The notes below the pieces were generated by a model. The model was given only the letters and a program-made list of their open reading frames with translations, was not told the origin of the DNA and did no database searches. The position numbers and the translations under genes are program-made. This document shows, piece by piece, positions 1-10,408 of a stretch of DNA of 64,000 nt; the first letter of the stretch is position 1; each line of letters starts with the position of its first letter. This stretch comes from Parastagonospora avenae f. sp. tritici 18332-5 (taxonomy: Eukaryota; Ascomycota; Dothideomycetes; Pleosporales; Phaeosphaeriaceae), in contig JAFJTR010000026.1 in assembly GCA_022559985.1 (NCBI GenBank), positions 1 to 64,000 on the forward strand, in the 5' to 3' direction.

Positions 1-705
1 GGCGTCGGAGCAATGGGTTAGGCAATCAACCTGCCAAGAAAGGCGCAGGGGCCCCCACCGAACGCGAATAAGACGCTGTGCGCACCTCTTAGAAAGCAGG
101 GAGAACACAACACAATACAAGACACATCATCCCATCCATCAAATTTGACAGATCCATAACAGCTGCAAGGCAGAAACAGGTTCTTACCACTTGCATACGG
201 CGTAGCATTTCTAATAATAGTCGCCAATAAGCATATAAGCTACGCTAGACTAGCGTCCGTGGGGGCGGAGCTGAGAGCTTTTTAGCAGAGCAGCTCCGCA
301 CTTTTCTACGAGCAACAGACATAGCTGTAGGTCTGCTACGCCTATTTTGAGCTATCTACTACGACTCTTCTATAGTATAACCTGCAATCGTGCAATAGTA
401 TGTTTACAGCTAGCACAACAGAGCTCTGTAAGCTCTATGCATCGCCTCGTAGTCTTTACCCTCCTATCTCTGATACAACAGCTGACGAGAAGATGAGAAC
501 ACGTGCAAAATAAGCTCCTTACGCATCTCTTCTGCACAGGGATTCCTAGCCCTATACAGGAATGCTTCTACTACTATAGCATAGATAATAGTCGCTTTCG
601 GTGTAGGTTTTCGCTTATCCCCTTGTAGTTCTCTGCTGATATAAGGTAGACTGGTCTGTTTCTTCGGTCGAGCGTTGGCTTGTTGCACTATGCTCTCAAG
701 ACCGT
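1..705. other. No gene recognised
   Basis: Only short open frames with no recognisable protein. The stretch from about 230 to 480 is rich in CTA/TAG and GCTC words, like the sequence around the TLD remnant that follows, so it may be part of the same decayed repeat-rich block. No RNA gene or terminal repeat was seen. Confidence 0.4.
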
Positions 706-2051
706 ATGGTTACAAGCACTGCTGCGCCTATTATGTATCAGATACTGCTTCACTATAGCGCTTGGCCATGTAAGCCACATGACGCCACTACTCTTACTAT
801 GGAGGGTTTTGCAATTGCAGTAGCGCTGCTGACAGGAGGGGATCGACTCTATATTCGTTTCGAGGACCGCTACAGCAAGTCCTACACATATGAACGCCCT
901 CGCAATTGGGCGGACAGAACCAGGCTACTCTTCCAGAGTCTCTGCTCTCATGCAAACTGGGCGGGGGAGGCTTCACAAAACTGCAGAGCCGACGGCGATG
1001 ATGAAGATCTTGTTGCTGTACTATACGAGAGCATGCCGCTGCGGCAAAAGCCGAACAGAGAATGTTTTTTGCCTGTTGCGGCTACACTACCCAGCTCCTA
1101 CTCGAGAAAATTGGCCAAGGAAGTGCCAATCCAATCGGTACAAGCATTGCTTGAGCTGCTGCTCATTGCTAACACTCAGCAACACTCTACCTTGGTCATT
1201 GACGAGCAAGGTGCCCTACGTAGCGCTGCAAAGGCGGTTGCCTATGCTTTCCACGAAGAAAACACAATGATAGGGTGGAGCCAGTTCACCCAATCTTTAT
1301 CGAACGTTGCGGTACGCTACTCTCCTTTTTTTCTTACGTATTTTTTCTGTACTGATATGCGAATAAGCCGCTTCTACTTATAGAGCTAGCTGCGCTTATA
1401 TGGCATTCTGTTCCAGGCTATAAAGCTGGAAATCTACATGTTGAGTATCTTGGCTGCTCTCAACCCGCAGTAGGCTCGCGCACGCTAGCACGAATAACAG
1501 CACGCTCTGGAAACCAAGTTTTTGAGGCAGAGCTCCAGCCCAGGCAGTCTTCCCTAGCCAGCGTCCAGCTCTGCCAGCTCCGCCTGGTCACTCCAGCTGC
1601 CATTCTCTACCGGTTGACGCGGTTATGTCACGGAAGTCCTGCAGAGCTGTCCTGCCAGTCTATATGGCAAATGATTACTTTACAGTCAATGTATCGGCTT
1701 CTCTACGTGTATGGCACTACAGAAACCGGGCCGCTCGTGTTAGCTTGCTGCTTCAACTCTCCTGCAGTGCAGACAGACTGCATAGCTAGGATTCACCAAG
1801 GAGATGAAGCGCTCCTACCTTCTACTACGTACACCGACAGTTTTTTACAGCTTCTTCCGACATACAATGTGCTGCGGGGAAACTGGAGCCACATTAGGAC
1901 TGATCTTGATGCTGCAGGAAAGTTGTCGTTACATCTTGGGGATATTTCACTATGCTTTGAGCCAGGACTAAAGCGCGGTGGCTTCTCTGCTGCTGACTCA
2001 CAAACTTGCACTATCTTCACCTGTCAAGCAGTAGAAGTCTGGAGCGAATAG
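706..2051 (+). pseudogene. TLD (TLDc)-domain protein remnant, probably broken
   Basis: Two open segments in series. The first (706-1383) encodes a helical region with a DDEDLVAVLYE acidic stretch and ends with a W-S-Q-F-T-Q motif like that preceding the TLDc domain in fungal Rtc5-like proteins. The second (1614-2051) fits the C-terminal half of a TLDc domain: a hydrophobic LLPTYNVLR strand, an LGDISLCFEPGLKRGGFS segment where the family has an F-G-x-D/E-x-x-L-x-x-G motif, and a final AVEVWSE matching the family's closing ExW strand. TLDc proteins act in oxidative-stress resistance and V-ATPase regulation. Whether the roughly 230-bp gap holds one intron or decayed coding sequence is unclear; a donor-like GTACGC follows about 1312. 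The second segment opens only with TTG. Codon use is unlike the intact genes of the window, so a relic is favoured. Confidence 0.4.
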
Positions 2052-3048
2052 CTGATACTAGATACGTAGTATGTAGCTCTAGGGTATGAAGCGCGTTGCT
2101 AAGGACTTTCTACTGTCAATGCTGCCGTTTTATCTATATCTGTCTAACTACTTATACTACACAATAGGGCTTGTAGGTGTAGTAAGATGAGGTGACGATC
2201 AATAGAAAAAGCAAGGAATTCTACGACCCAGAGTGTTCGTGTATAGTATCAGGGTCGCAAACCCAGCTCTTCCCTATCTAACTGCTATGCAAGCTTATCA
2301 ATCCTGCCGTGCAGATCGTACTAGATCGACTTTGGGTCGTTTTCGCGGCTCAGGCAACAGCGGCTATCCGTAGCGCTGGCTTTCAGGTCGACAACGTGCG
2401 CTGCATTGGCAAAGGCAATGACTTTGGCCTGCCTTTTGGCTAAATCTCCCCCTCCTAAGGCACCCTTGACAATACGGTTCTCTCGCAGCTTGCTAAGTCA
2501 GTCTAGTGCGTATATACGCCTCATGCGTGGAGTTGCATTAGCTATGAGATTAACATGTTGCGCTGCCGCGACTTAACAAGCTAGAGTGCATTAAGTCTAA
2601 ATGCACGTGATGTAAATTTAGTTAAAAACCTGCAAAACTTCGCTGTACAGAACAAGACGCTTATTAAGACGCACAATGCTCACTTCCAGGCTGCTGGCAG
2701 CGCTGTCTTGGGTAAGAGTTCACAGTGTGTGCAAGTTGGTGTCTTGCTTTTAGTGTCTAAGACGTAGGGTCACAAGCAAATATAATGCAGCAATATGCAC
2801 GAGCAGTAGGCAACGATGCTGCCAAGGTACACGCCAGCCACTTTTTCAACAACTGGCGTCATTCAGGACATGCTCTCATTCTGGCCAGCTCCCCTGTTGG
2901 CGCCGTCTCCTAACTGCCGCTTGCCACTACCACTGCCACTGCCACTGCCACACACCCTTCCAACTTCAACCTTCTCATCAATGCGGTTTCTCTTTGTGAA
3001 TCGGTTACTACAACTACAGGCATTGGCTACCGTTGAGCTTTGGCACGT
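2052..3048. other. No intact gene; probable decayed repeat
   Basis: About 1 kb with no open frame that extends convincingly in one frame. Short stretches look as if they once coded, but stops interrupt all frames. A CCACTG/CCACTA hexamer run lies at about 2925-2950. Confidence 0.3.
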
Positions 3049-3720
3049 ATGGGCCAAATGTATCAAGATGAGATTGCTCGCATCCAAGCAGAAGACGAGG
3101 CTGCAGGCCTGCAACCTTGGCGCAGGGAGGGCAAGGGGCAGATACGCACACAAGCGAAGAAGGCGTTGTGGGACAGACGTCGCCCTGATTTGCACAACGG
3201 GCCGACGTGGTCAGCGTACAAAGTCCGTCTCAAGCGGGCGCAGCGCTGGACATTCGCCGCAGATCGGCTCGGGTGGGGGTTTCTGCTATTGATCCCAACC
3301 GCGATCATTACGCCTCACTGGGTTGAGCAGACACTGCGATCAGCTGAATGGGATATTTGGTTGCAGTTAGTAATGCGCGCGAATCCTGATGCAGTACAGG
3401 CTAGCCGCGACTTCGATCAATGGGTAGGCCCATCGGCTCTGCAAGACGGGTCAATTGAAGGTGCAGGTCAACTGCAGTTAGAAGCGCGTCTCCAAAGTCG
3501 CCTCCAGGAGGTTAGCGATGGCGACGATGAAGAAGATGATGAGGGCATTCTCTCCGACAGCGAGGATGATAATGGCGACAGTAGTGGGAATGGCGCAGCA
3601 TCAAGAGCGGGCTCTCGTGCCCAGGGAGCTAACGAGACTGTATCAGTGCAATCGTTAAGCTTACGCGCGCTCTTTCAGCCAGTGAGTAGCAGTTGGCAAC
3701 GACGAGGGAGCAGGAAGTGA
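3049..3720 (+). CDS. Orphan protein with acidic tail, accessory-element type
   Basis: Open frame of about 223 residues from the first in-frame ATG (3049), with a stop just upstream in the frame. The N-terminal half is basic and Trp/Arg-rich, with repeated W-R-R-E, W-S-A-Y and H-W-V-E-Q motifs. Residues about 75-95 form a hydrophobic stretch (WGFLLLIPTAIITP), too short to call a membrane span confidently. Residues about 155-185 are almost all Asp/Glu/Ser, followed by a Ser/Arg-rich tail. I do not recognise the family. Because it lies beside other mobile-element debris, it could be the C-terminal part of a telomere-linked helicase or recombinase-type element protein. This is inference. No intron signals are needed to keep it open. 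Confidence 0.35.
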   Translation: MGQMYQDEIARIQAEDEAAGLQPWRREGKGQIRTQAKKALWDRRRPDLHNGPTWSAYKVRLKRAQRWTFAADRLGWGFLLLIPTAIITPHWVEQTLRSAEWDIWLQLVMRANPDAVQASRDFDQWVGPSALQDGSIEGAGQLQLEARLQSRLQEVSDGDDEEDDEGILSDSEDDNGDSSGNGAASRAGSRAQGANETVSVQSLSLRALFQPVSSSWQRRGSRK

Positions 3721-4052
3721 CGCGAAGTGACAGCAAGGACAACACTGGTGGGGGGTGCATCTCGTCTGGGGTGGTACGTTGCTCTCCTCAGCCTCCTCTC
3801 GCCAGCGACGAAGCGCTTCTTCGTTCTATCGATCTGTGTGAGTTCTTTCGGCCGACCGGAGCCAAAGAGGCTTCCCAAAGCTTAGCGAAACGCAGTCGTC
3901 ATAGTTTAAGTCAACAAAGCGAATGCAGATAACATGGCACGCCAGGATATTAGACGCATCCAGAGCTTCATTAAGAGAAAGAACCAGAGCAAGCAGTTTG
4001 ATTCCATTCAATCTATCCTAAACCGTGTACGCCGCTAACACCATTGTCCATC
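3721..4052. other. Short intergenic stretch, nothing recognised
   Basis: About 330 bp with only short overlapping open frames on both strands and no recognisable protein or RNA feature. Confidence 0.4.
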
Positions 4053-4487
4053 TTACTCCACTACTGGGCGGAGATCGCGGTAGATGGCGCGGAACGTCTC
4101 GAAGAGCGACTGGTGGTGGTACACTTGGTTGAAAGTTACCATCGCCCAGTCGAAAATGTCCACTCCCTCCTTCTGCTCTCCTCCCTTCACGTGCGTGGCG
4201 GGGTCAAAGGCACCTGAGGCGATATCGGTGGCGATGGTGAACAGGCTGACGAGCGGATTGCCATTGGGGTTCAAGCCAAACTCACCACTGTCATTGCTTA
4301 CGAGCCGCGCAAGCACAGTATGCGGCCACTCGCAAGTCTCTGCGTGCTCGCTGTCGACGACGATGGGAAGCGCAGGATTTGCAGCCGCAAAGGCCTGGAG
4401 ATCCGCGAAAGGCGAGACGGGTAGCTGCCAGGCCGCGCTCGAGTGCGGCTCAAGGCGTCTGTTGGTGAGAGCGGCCACTTTCTGCAA
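4053..4487 (-). CDS. Unknown protein, C-terminal exon fragment
   Basis: An open frame of 144 codons ending in a normal stop (product end ...RDLRPVVE). It has no ATG near its 5' end; it begins only after a TTGCAG acceptor-like site at about 4485, and a stop lies just upstream. It therefore looks like the last exon of a gene whose 5' part would have lain where the minisatellite at 4536-4770 now is. Composition is protein-like, with segments such as NPALPIVVDSEHAETCEW and FDWAMVTFNQVYHHQSLFE. I do not recognise the family. It may be a remnant that was truncated when the minisatellite and the methyltransferase copy arose. Confidence 0.3.
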   Translation of the reverse strand: MQKVAALTNRRLEPHSSAAWQLPVSPFADLQAFAAANPALPIVVDSEHAETCEWPHTVLARLVSNDSGEFGLNPNGNPLVSLFTIATDIASGAFDPATHVKGGEQKEGVDIFDWAMVTFNQVYHHQSLFETFRAIYRDLRPVVE

Positions 4488-4535
4488 CGTCCCCCTTCAA
4501 TGCCAGCGCTAGCGCAGCTTCCTTTCGCGTCACCC

Positions 4536-4770
4536 CTCACATCCTCACATCCTCACATCCTCACATCCTCACATCCTCACATCCTCACATCCTCACATCC
4601 TCACATCCTCACTCCCATCCTCACTCCCATCCTCACTCCCATCCTCACTCCCATCCTCACTCCCATCTTCACTACCATCCTCACTCCCATCTTCACTACC
4701 ATCCTCACTCCCATCTTCACTACCATCTTCACTACCATCTTCACTCCCGTCCTTCCTCTCATCCTCACGC
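4536..4770. repeat. Minisatellite: 8-bp units changing to 12-bp units
   Basis: From about 4536 to 4611 an 8-bp unit (CTCACATC) is repeated without interruption about nine times. It then changes into a 12-bp unit (CTCACTCCCATC with CTCACTACCATC variants) repeated about a dozen times up to about 4770. The tract lies immediately upstream of the methyltransferase pseudogene start, so it sits in its promoter or 5' leader. Frames through the tract stay open in several phases, which creates spurious long ORFs. Confidence 0.9.
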
Positions 4771-4868
4771 ACATCCACCGAGCGTCTCCTGTGGTAAGCT
4801 CCCCCCTTCAACTTTTGTTCTTCTTCCATGCTGATCGATTAACAGACTTGACCCTCGCTATCTTCACC

Positions 4869-6011
4869 ATGGTCGTCTACAACTCTAATGCTAAGCTCGA
4901 CGCCGCGTTCGCAAGCATGGTCGGTCTATATGACTACATGGACCACATCCATCGCCCCGATGGCCACACAGCACTTACCTGCGCCAACTTACAGCCTGGC
5001 CAGAGCGTCCTCGAAGTCGGCGCAGGCAGCGGTCGCCTCATCGCTGATGCAAAGCGAACTGTCGGTAGCGGTTTCTGCGCGGCTGTAGATGCTGTCCAAG
5101 GCTTCCTCGCAGTGGATATCCCGTGGATGCTCACCCGCAAGGGTCTTACCGTCTATCCGGCCGGTGGCTCAGTTCAGCAAGTCCATCTCCTCCGCGCAAA
5201 TATCACCGAACCCGGCCTCGACACAGCTGTGCGTGCGCTTCCTGGTGCCCCGCAACGATTCGACTGCATCTTCGCGCTCCATATCTTCACCACCCTGCCT
5301 GCCGATCAACGTCGCCAGACCCTCGTCGCCTTGCGCCGCTTTCTCTCCCCCGGTGGCCGTCTCATCGTCAACATGTCTGCCCGCTTCCCAATCAACCCAC
5401 ACGCGCCTGCTGCTGCTGGTCTCCCAGTGCAGTTTCAGACGACAACGCCGTTGACTGAGGCTCCCGGCGCAACTATCTTAACCGCATTCCGAGCTGGCGC
5501 CCCCGTCCAGGTGCCGAAGGGTGTTTCTGGTCTGTCGCCCAAGGACATCACCATGACCGTGCAAGTCGCGCCGGATCATTTCTGGATGATCGCAGCTACG
5601 TAAGCAACCCCGGCTGCGGAGCACGCTGGATTTGTCGTCAACAGCGTCACTAATATCGGCAAAGGTGACGGTTTTAGCCTTCTCAACGGTCGCCGGTCTC
5701 CATCTCAGACTGCGCTCGATGCAAAGTCTTTGGCGTAGTTGGGACAGCTCACTCAGACTCCGTCTCCGCTGGGAGCCCGCAACTGCATCGGCCGCCTCAT
5801 GCAAACTGTGCTGGGCCGGAGGACCCCAGGCTGGAACCAGATGACGCCCGGAGTTCGCGACGCTGCTCTTGTTCAGGCTCTGCAGGCTTTCGTCGGCCAG
5901 GACAAGGTTCGCGTCCTGCAGAACAATCGCTTCTTGCCTGCTAATAGCATCATGGAGGAGACCTTAGAATGGTCGCAGGTCGGCGTGATGCTAGTCTTAG
6001 TACCTACGTAG
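4869..6011 (+). pseudogene. SAM-dependent methyltransferase pseudogene, two in-frame stops
   Basis: Class I methyltransferase-like protein starting at ATG 4869. Motif I is VLEVGAGSGR at about residues 54-63, followed by a FDCIFALHIF acidic-strand region and an LSPGGRLIVN motif typical of post-III strands. The frame is interrupted by TAA at 5601-5603 and TAG at 5736-5738, then continues in the same frame to a stop at 6009-6011, giving 381 codons in all. Both stops are one C-to-T change from glutamine (CAA, CAG), which is the RIP-type pattern. An alternative is that a GTAAGC at 5600 is a real donor and the 3' part is spliced, but the sequence between the two stops is itself in frame and protein-like. 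Substrate is unknown. Confidence 0.6.
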
Positions 6012-6662
6012 GTAGTTGCGTGGGTACAATGAGACCTTGATTAGCTGTATTACATGTGCTCTGAGTTCCTTCTTCCTGCATTGACGCTTGCCTCAAATCC
6101 TTTTGCTCTTACCTCTAACCTTAGTGACGATCGAGCTATCCCGTTTCTAGCCTTTACTAAGCGATGGATTCATAAACTTCGCGTTTAGTACGCCATTGGA
6201 GAGGCAGCGGTGCCTTGGGAAAAGGAAAGGGCAAAGCGCTGAAGAGACATGTGAAGATTCAACGAGATACGGTCTATGGAGTGACGAAGGGAGACATCGG
6301 GCGTCTAGCCTGCCGTGGCGGTGTTAAGCGCGTCGCAGCCACTATCTACGACGACATCTGACAAGCCCTGAAGGACATTCCGAGCCTTTACGAGACGATG
6401 GATTCATGGAGTTCGCGTTTAGTGGGTGAGGTATATCAGAGTAGCAATTCAATGCGCATATGCAGCGGAGTCTTCGCCAAACTGAATAGCTCAGCAAGGC
6501 CGTCAGAATGTTTTGCGTGTTGGGGTGTCCTGGTGGTTTAGGTTGCAGTTGAAAGGCGCAATCAGATCAAGGACCGCGGACGTTGACACTGGGTTTTAGT
6601 GTTCTTCGCGTGACCGAGATGTAATTGAGGAGCTCATCAACTGGGCTTCAGCCCATCACAGC
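6012..6662. other. Intergenic, no gene
   Basis: About 650 bp without a recognisable gene. Two related words occur about 230 bp apart (GCGATGGATTCATAAACTTCGC near 6162, ACGATGGATTCATGGAGTTCGC near 6394, each followed by GTTTAGT), suggesting a local duplication or decayed repeat. Confidence 0.4.
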
Positions 6663-9494
6663 TTAGCAGACTTTCTTTGCTAGAGATCCTCCATCGCTAC
6701 ACTCACCTAGCGGGCGTTTTCGAGCTCCAAGGTATGTCCGAAATCCAAGGAAACTATGCCACTCCCGGCTAACTGCTCGATACTCCAAACTCCGTGCCTT
6801 GACATGACCTGGAGCCTCCTGCAGGCCTCGCGCGTAAACAGTGCCTGCAATCCATGTCCCATGCGTCGCTTGCTCATCAGCGAGTTTCATATCAACGCCG
6901 TGGTCTCGCTTGAATCCGCCGCATGACAGGTGTTGGCGAGAGATAGCGATGGCAAGGCGGCGGTAGGTCAGGATGCCGAGTACGGTGTCGAGATACAGAC
7001 GCGCCCCTCGCGCGATCACTCTCGTGAGCCTACTTGGGTCCCATGTCCCTCTATCCTTTGGCCACAGAAACGTCGAAGGTGGATCTTTGCGCTTGTACAC
7101 GAGGATATCTAGCTGTTGCGAGAAGGGCAGGACGAGCCAGAGATAGTACACCAGCAGCTCGCTCACTTCCTTAGGTAGATATCGGTGGATAATCTTCGTA
7201 GATCCAGTAATGTTATAGCCCTTGTGGTACGAGGTAACTGTACCAATTAAGCCTTCTTCGACGAAGACGCCGCGGTGCTGTCCCTGGGCGGTGTTGCTGT
7301 GCTGCAGTCCTATCAGCTCAGTCCCGCGCGGTGGCTGGCCGCCCGTCATGTGGATAAGGAGGAGCAGCCGCTCAAGGAATGCGTCCACCTTCTCAAAGTA
7401 CGCCTGGACTGCCTTCTTCTTCCACTGCAGCTGCGATTCTGGGCTCATAGTAAGCACCTCGTCCGTCAGCCATTCGTTCTCGAGTACCCTGTCAAGCAGC
7501 CATCTCTCGCCGCCCTGCTGAAGCTGATTTGCGTTGCACTGATCCTGAAGGAAGTTCCAGCCCTTCTTCTCGTTGCTGTGGTTGTCTTGGAGGCGATGCA
7601 GGAGGACTTGCGGCACTACATCGTCGCGGGCTTCGTCTGGATAGAGGAGAAACAGGCCTTCTAGCTCTTTCTGGGCCTTATCAACCTGGACAGCAATAAA
7701 CGTCCGTAGCGCGTCCATGCTGAAGCCCGCTTCCTTGTACGTGACCAAGCTCCCGTCCTCTGACCAAGTAACATAGCCAGGCAACGTTGCGTTGCTGACC
7801 AATCTTTTTGCGTACGCTCGTAGGCGGCATATCCAGTCAAAGGCAGTCCGAGATCCACATGTTAGAAACCGTTGCCGCATTTCTTCAAGTAGGTCGGAAG
7901 GATATCCAACCTCGCCTTCCTCTTTCGCTACTACAGCACGTTGCACAACTAGCATTTGTGCTATCTTAATAAACTTAGAGAGGTCAGGCGAGTAGCTTAG
8001 CGGACTACGGAAGACGCCGCCAGGGTTCTCGTCAATGCCTAGGACAGCAAGAAAGCTTAAGACTACGCTCTCAAAGTGGTCGCCTCGCAGTGTATGGTCG
8101 AGTAGAGAGATGCATAGCAGCAGACATGCCTTGTCTAGGCCGTAGACTATCTCTCCTCTTCTTTCTTCGGTCTTGTCTTTCTCTCCTTCCCCTTCTTCTG
8201 CAGATAATCCGTTGCTTCCTGGTAGGCGCTGCAGAGATGAGAGCTTCTCATCAAGGCATATAGCCTGGCCTAGATGAAATAGCTGGGCTTCTGTGAATCT
8301 GTGTGGCAAGGGGATGCTCTGGTCTGGCTGACTTGTTCGATACACAAAGCACAGAAGGCGCTTCCAGATCCCCTTGTAGGCGCGGAACGTACTCTTCAGC
8401 AATTTAACCATAATCATACGATCTTGCTTGCCTGGTCCGTCAGCGTTGAAGCTGTTGATTCGTGCCTGGTCGAAGACGCTGATCCTGTCCTCGCAGATGG
8501 ATTGATGTGCGCGCTCGATAATTCGGTCCAGACTCTCTCCAAGGAGGATAAGGCTAGGCTCCGTGATCGAATTCGGTGCGTACGCTAATGGCGCGACGTC
8601 GGCCATGTACAGGCCGTGAAAGTAGCGTGGCCATCTAGTCTTCTCGAGCCATTGTGATATTTCCGTCTTTGATACCTGGCTGCTATACAACTTCTCGCGG
8701 ACTTCCCTCTCAAGGCTGTCTGCTGCAAGCTGCGCATTCACTAAGGCTTGATATGTAGCAGCATCTTGTCCTAGGGTATCCCTTGCTGTTTCCTGGGGAG
8801 GAGCATAGACTGCAAAGAAGGAGCTTTGCGCTCTAGCAACAAAGAAGCGCTGGCAGAAGACGTCCTGAGTTAATAGCAGCTTCTCGACATTAGCGATTTT
8901 GCTTTGTCTACCACGTTTTCGTGGGACACTGCGGTGATTCTTGTTAAAATGCTTTTGTAATCGGAGTTTGTTGTCGACAGTCTTTGTTAGTGCCAGGTCG
9001 CACTGAGCACATTGGTAGCCGTGGTGCAACGTGAGCTCAGGGAGTGGTGGCTCAGTCGGCAATGGTATAGGGATCTGTCGGATGTGGGAGCACAGTGTAG
9101 ATATAAAGGAGGAAGAAGGTTGTTGTATTGAGAGAGCTGTAGAGAGCGATTATATACACAACCAGATGAGTAAGCAGGTGACTGACAGAGTCACGTGAGG
9201 TGCAGTTCACAGTGTACCGTGTGAACTAAGGTGCTAGGCTGACAGGATCCTGACAGAAGTCGGATCAAGCAGGCGGTATTCTGCGCTCAGCCAATCTGCT
9301 ACCGTAGCTGCTGCTTTTCCCTTTGCTATAGAGGTCGCTTCGGCCGGATCTAGACCCGTAGCGTCACAGGCTGCTGAGGCGTGTCTTTTGGCGACATGTG
9401 TGCGGAGATGCAGCGGCGCAACAGCAAAGGCGCACGATTTGCAGATAAGTATGCCGTAGCGGGGCTCAAACTTGAAATGATCCTTGAAATCCAT
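6663..9494 (-). pseudogene. OrsD-type zinc-finger / tyrosine-recombinase-like protein, LTR-interrupted
   Basis: Begins at ATG 9494. Two OrsD-type (PF12013-like) C2H2 fingers are visible: CKSC...HLRTHVAKRH near residue 18, and CAQC...LRLQKHFNKNH, which lies beyond the solo LTR at 9076-9244. Ignoring the LTR and one copy of its 5-bp target duplication, the frame is continuous from 9494 to the stop at 6663 (885 residues). The C-terminal 200 residues look like a tyrosine recombinase: a box-I-like PPRGTEL with Arg, a YHKG lysine, LTYRRLAIAISRQH in the position of H-x-x-R (His not conserved), then THGTWIAGTVYAR supplying a His and the candidate nucleophile Tyr. Similar modules precede RecQ helicases in subtelomeric fungal genes, but no helicase follows here. 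The gene is inactive as it stands because the LTR brings an in-frame TAG. Function as a mobile-element integrase is inference. Confidence 0.6.
9076..9244 (-). mobile_element. Solo LTR of an LTR retrotransposon (169 bp)
   Basis: Bounded by short inverted ends (TGTCGG at 9076 and CTGACA ending at 9244; TGTC/GACA core) and flanked by a perfect 5-bp target duplication GGATC at 9071-9075 and 9245-9249. Read on the minus strand it starts TGTCAG, carries a TGTATATAA TATA-like box and ends CCGACA, so that is the likely transcription direction. A perfect 8-bp inverted repeat (AGTTCACA 9204-9211, TGTGAACT 9220-9227) and a TCACGTGA palindrome (9191-9198) lie in the U3-like part. There is no internal domain, so it is a solo LTR left by LTR-LTR recombination. 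It sits inside a zinc-finger coding sequence. Family (copia or gypsy) cannot be decided without a search. Confidence 0.85.
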
Positions 9495-10408
9495 AATAAG
9501 AGGTGGTAGTTAGCTAGAGGCAGCTAGAGGCACACATAGCGATTAGGGCGGAAAGGCGCAGGACGAAGCGAATTCGACCCAGCAGACTATTTTGTGTAAC
9601 GCGATTCGACGCGACGCGACGCGACGCAGCAGCAGCAGAAGTTTCCGACCAGGGTGCAGCCAGGGTCTATGGCAGAAAGTTGATGAGGCAAGAAAGGCGG
9701 TGAAAGCCGGAAGGCTAAACCTAATAAGTAAAAAAGAGGCCTGTAGATGCCCTTTGATGGGTAGGTGCCCTTTGTTCATAAATCTTAGCGATTGCGTCCG
9801 GGTTATTCGGAACAATGCATAATGCGCCGTGAATCAGAAGGGTGGTGATGTCTATGTCAGTGGCGGTTCCTCGCGTGACATGGTAGCAAGTAATGGCAAC
9901 TGTGAATATCTTGGAACGCCCTCTTAGGGCTGCGGCTTCTCTGGTTGGGATCTTAAGGCATAGTAGGAGTGGGTGTTGAAATCGAATTCGAGCTGTACGG
10001 CGGGCTTTTGCTAAGATCAGCGGCTCCTGGAGTCCCGAATGCTTTGTGGTCTTCTATTCCGCTCCGCCTGCCTTCTCTCCCTTTGATGTAGCTCCAACTG
10101 TGCGGCGACTATAGCCTCGGCACCAGGTACATCTCTGCACGGCACTACTTCGCAAATGGCGAGGAACGGGAATAACGCCGCGAACGCGAAACAGCGGATT
10201 GGCGTAAGAATTCGCGACGCTTAGATGATCTCCATCGCAGATTGATTACTTCTCCACACCTAACAACCTTAGCGCAGTGGTATGTGAACACATAAATCAA
10301 TGCGATGAGCGCGCGGGGCGGCTGTGTGGACTTGCTTCCGGCGTCGGTAAACAGTACATTCTCTTACAGGTCGCAGCCCGTCGAAACTCTCGCGACCCGA
10401 CATCAATC
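9495..10408. other. Intergenic with a short GACGC microsatellite
   Basis: No gene recognised. A run of GACGC pentamers occupies about 9607-9627 and passes directly into CAG trinucleotides to about 9638. The remainder is unremarkable and includes the upstream region of the esterase gene. Confidence 0.5.

Noticed and set aside
4536..4770. CRISPR-like array
   Set aside because: Units are contiguous with no spacers and the organism is a fungus; it is a minisatellite.
4443..4868. N-terminal extension of the methyltransferase through the minisatellite
   Set aside because: Starts only at GTG and is built from repeat translation; the ATG at 4869 begins the recognisable protein.
9076..9244. Spliceosomal intron of the zinc-finger gene
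   Set aside because: A plausible TACAG acceptor exists, but no good donor lies before the TAG, whereas LTR ends and a perfect 5-bp duplication explain the segment exactly.
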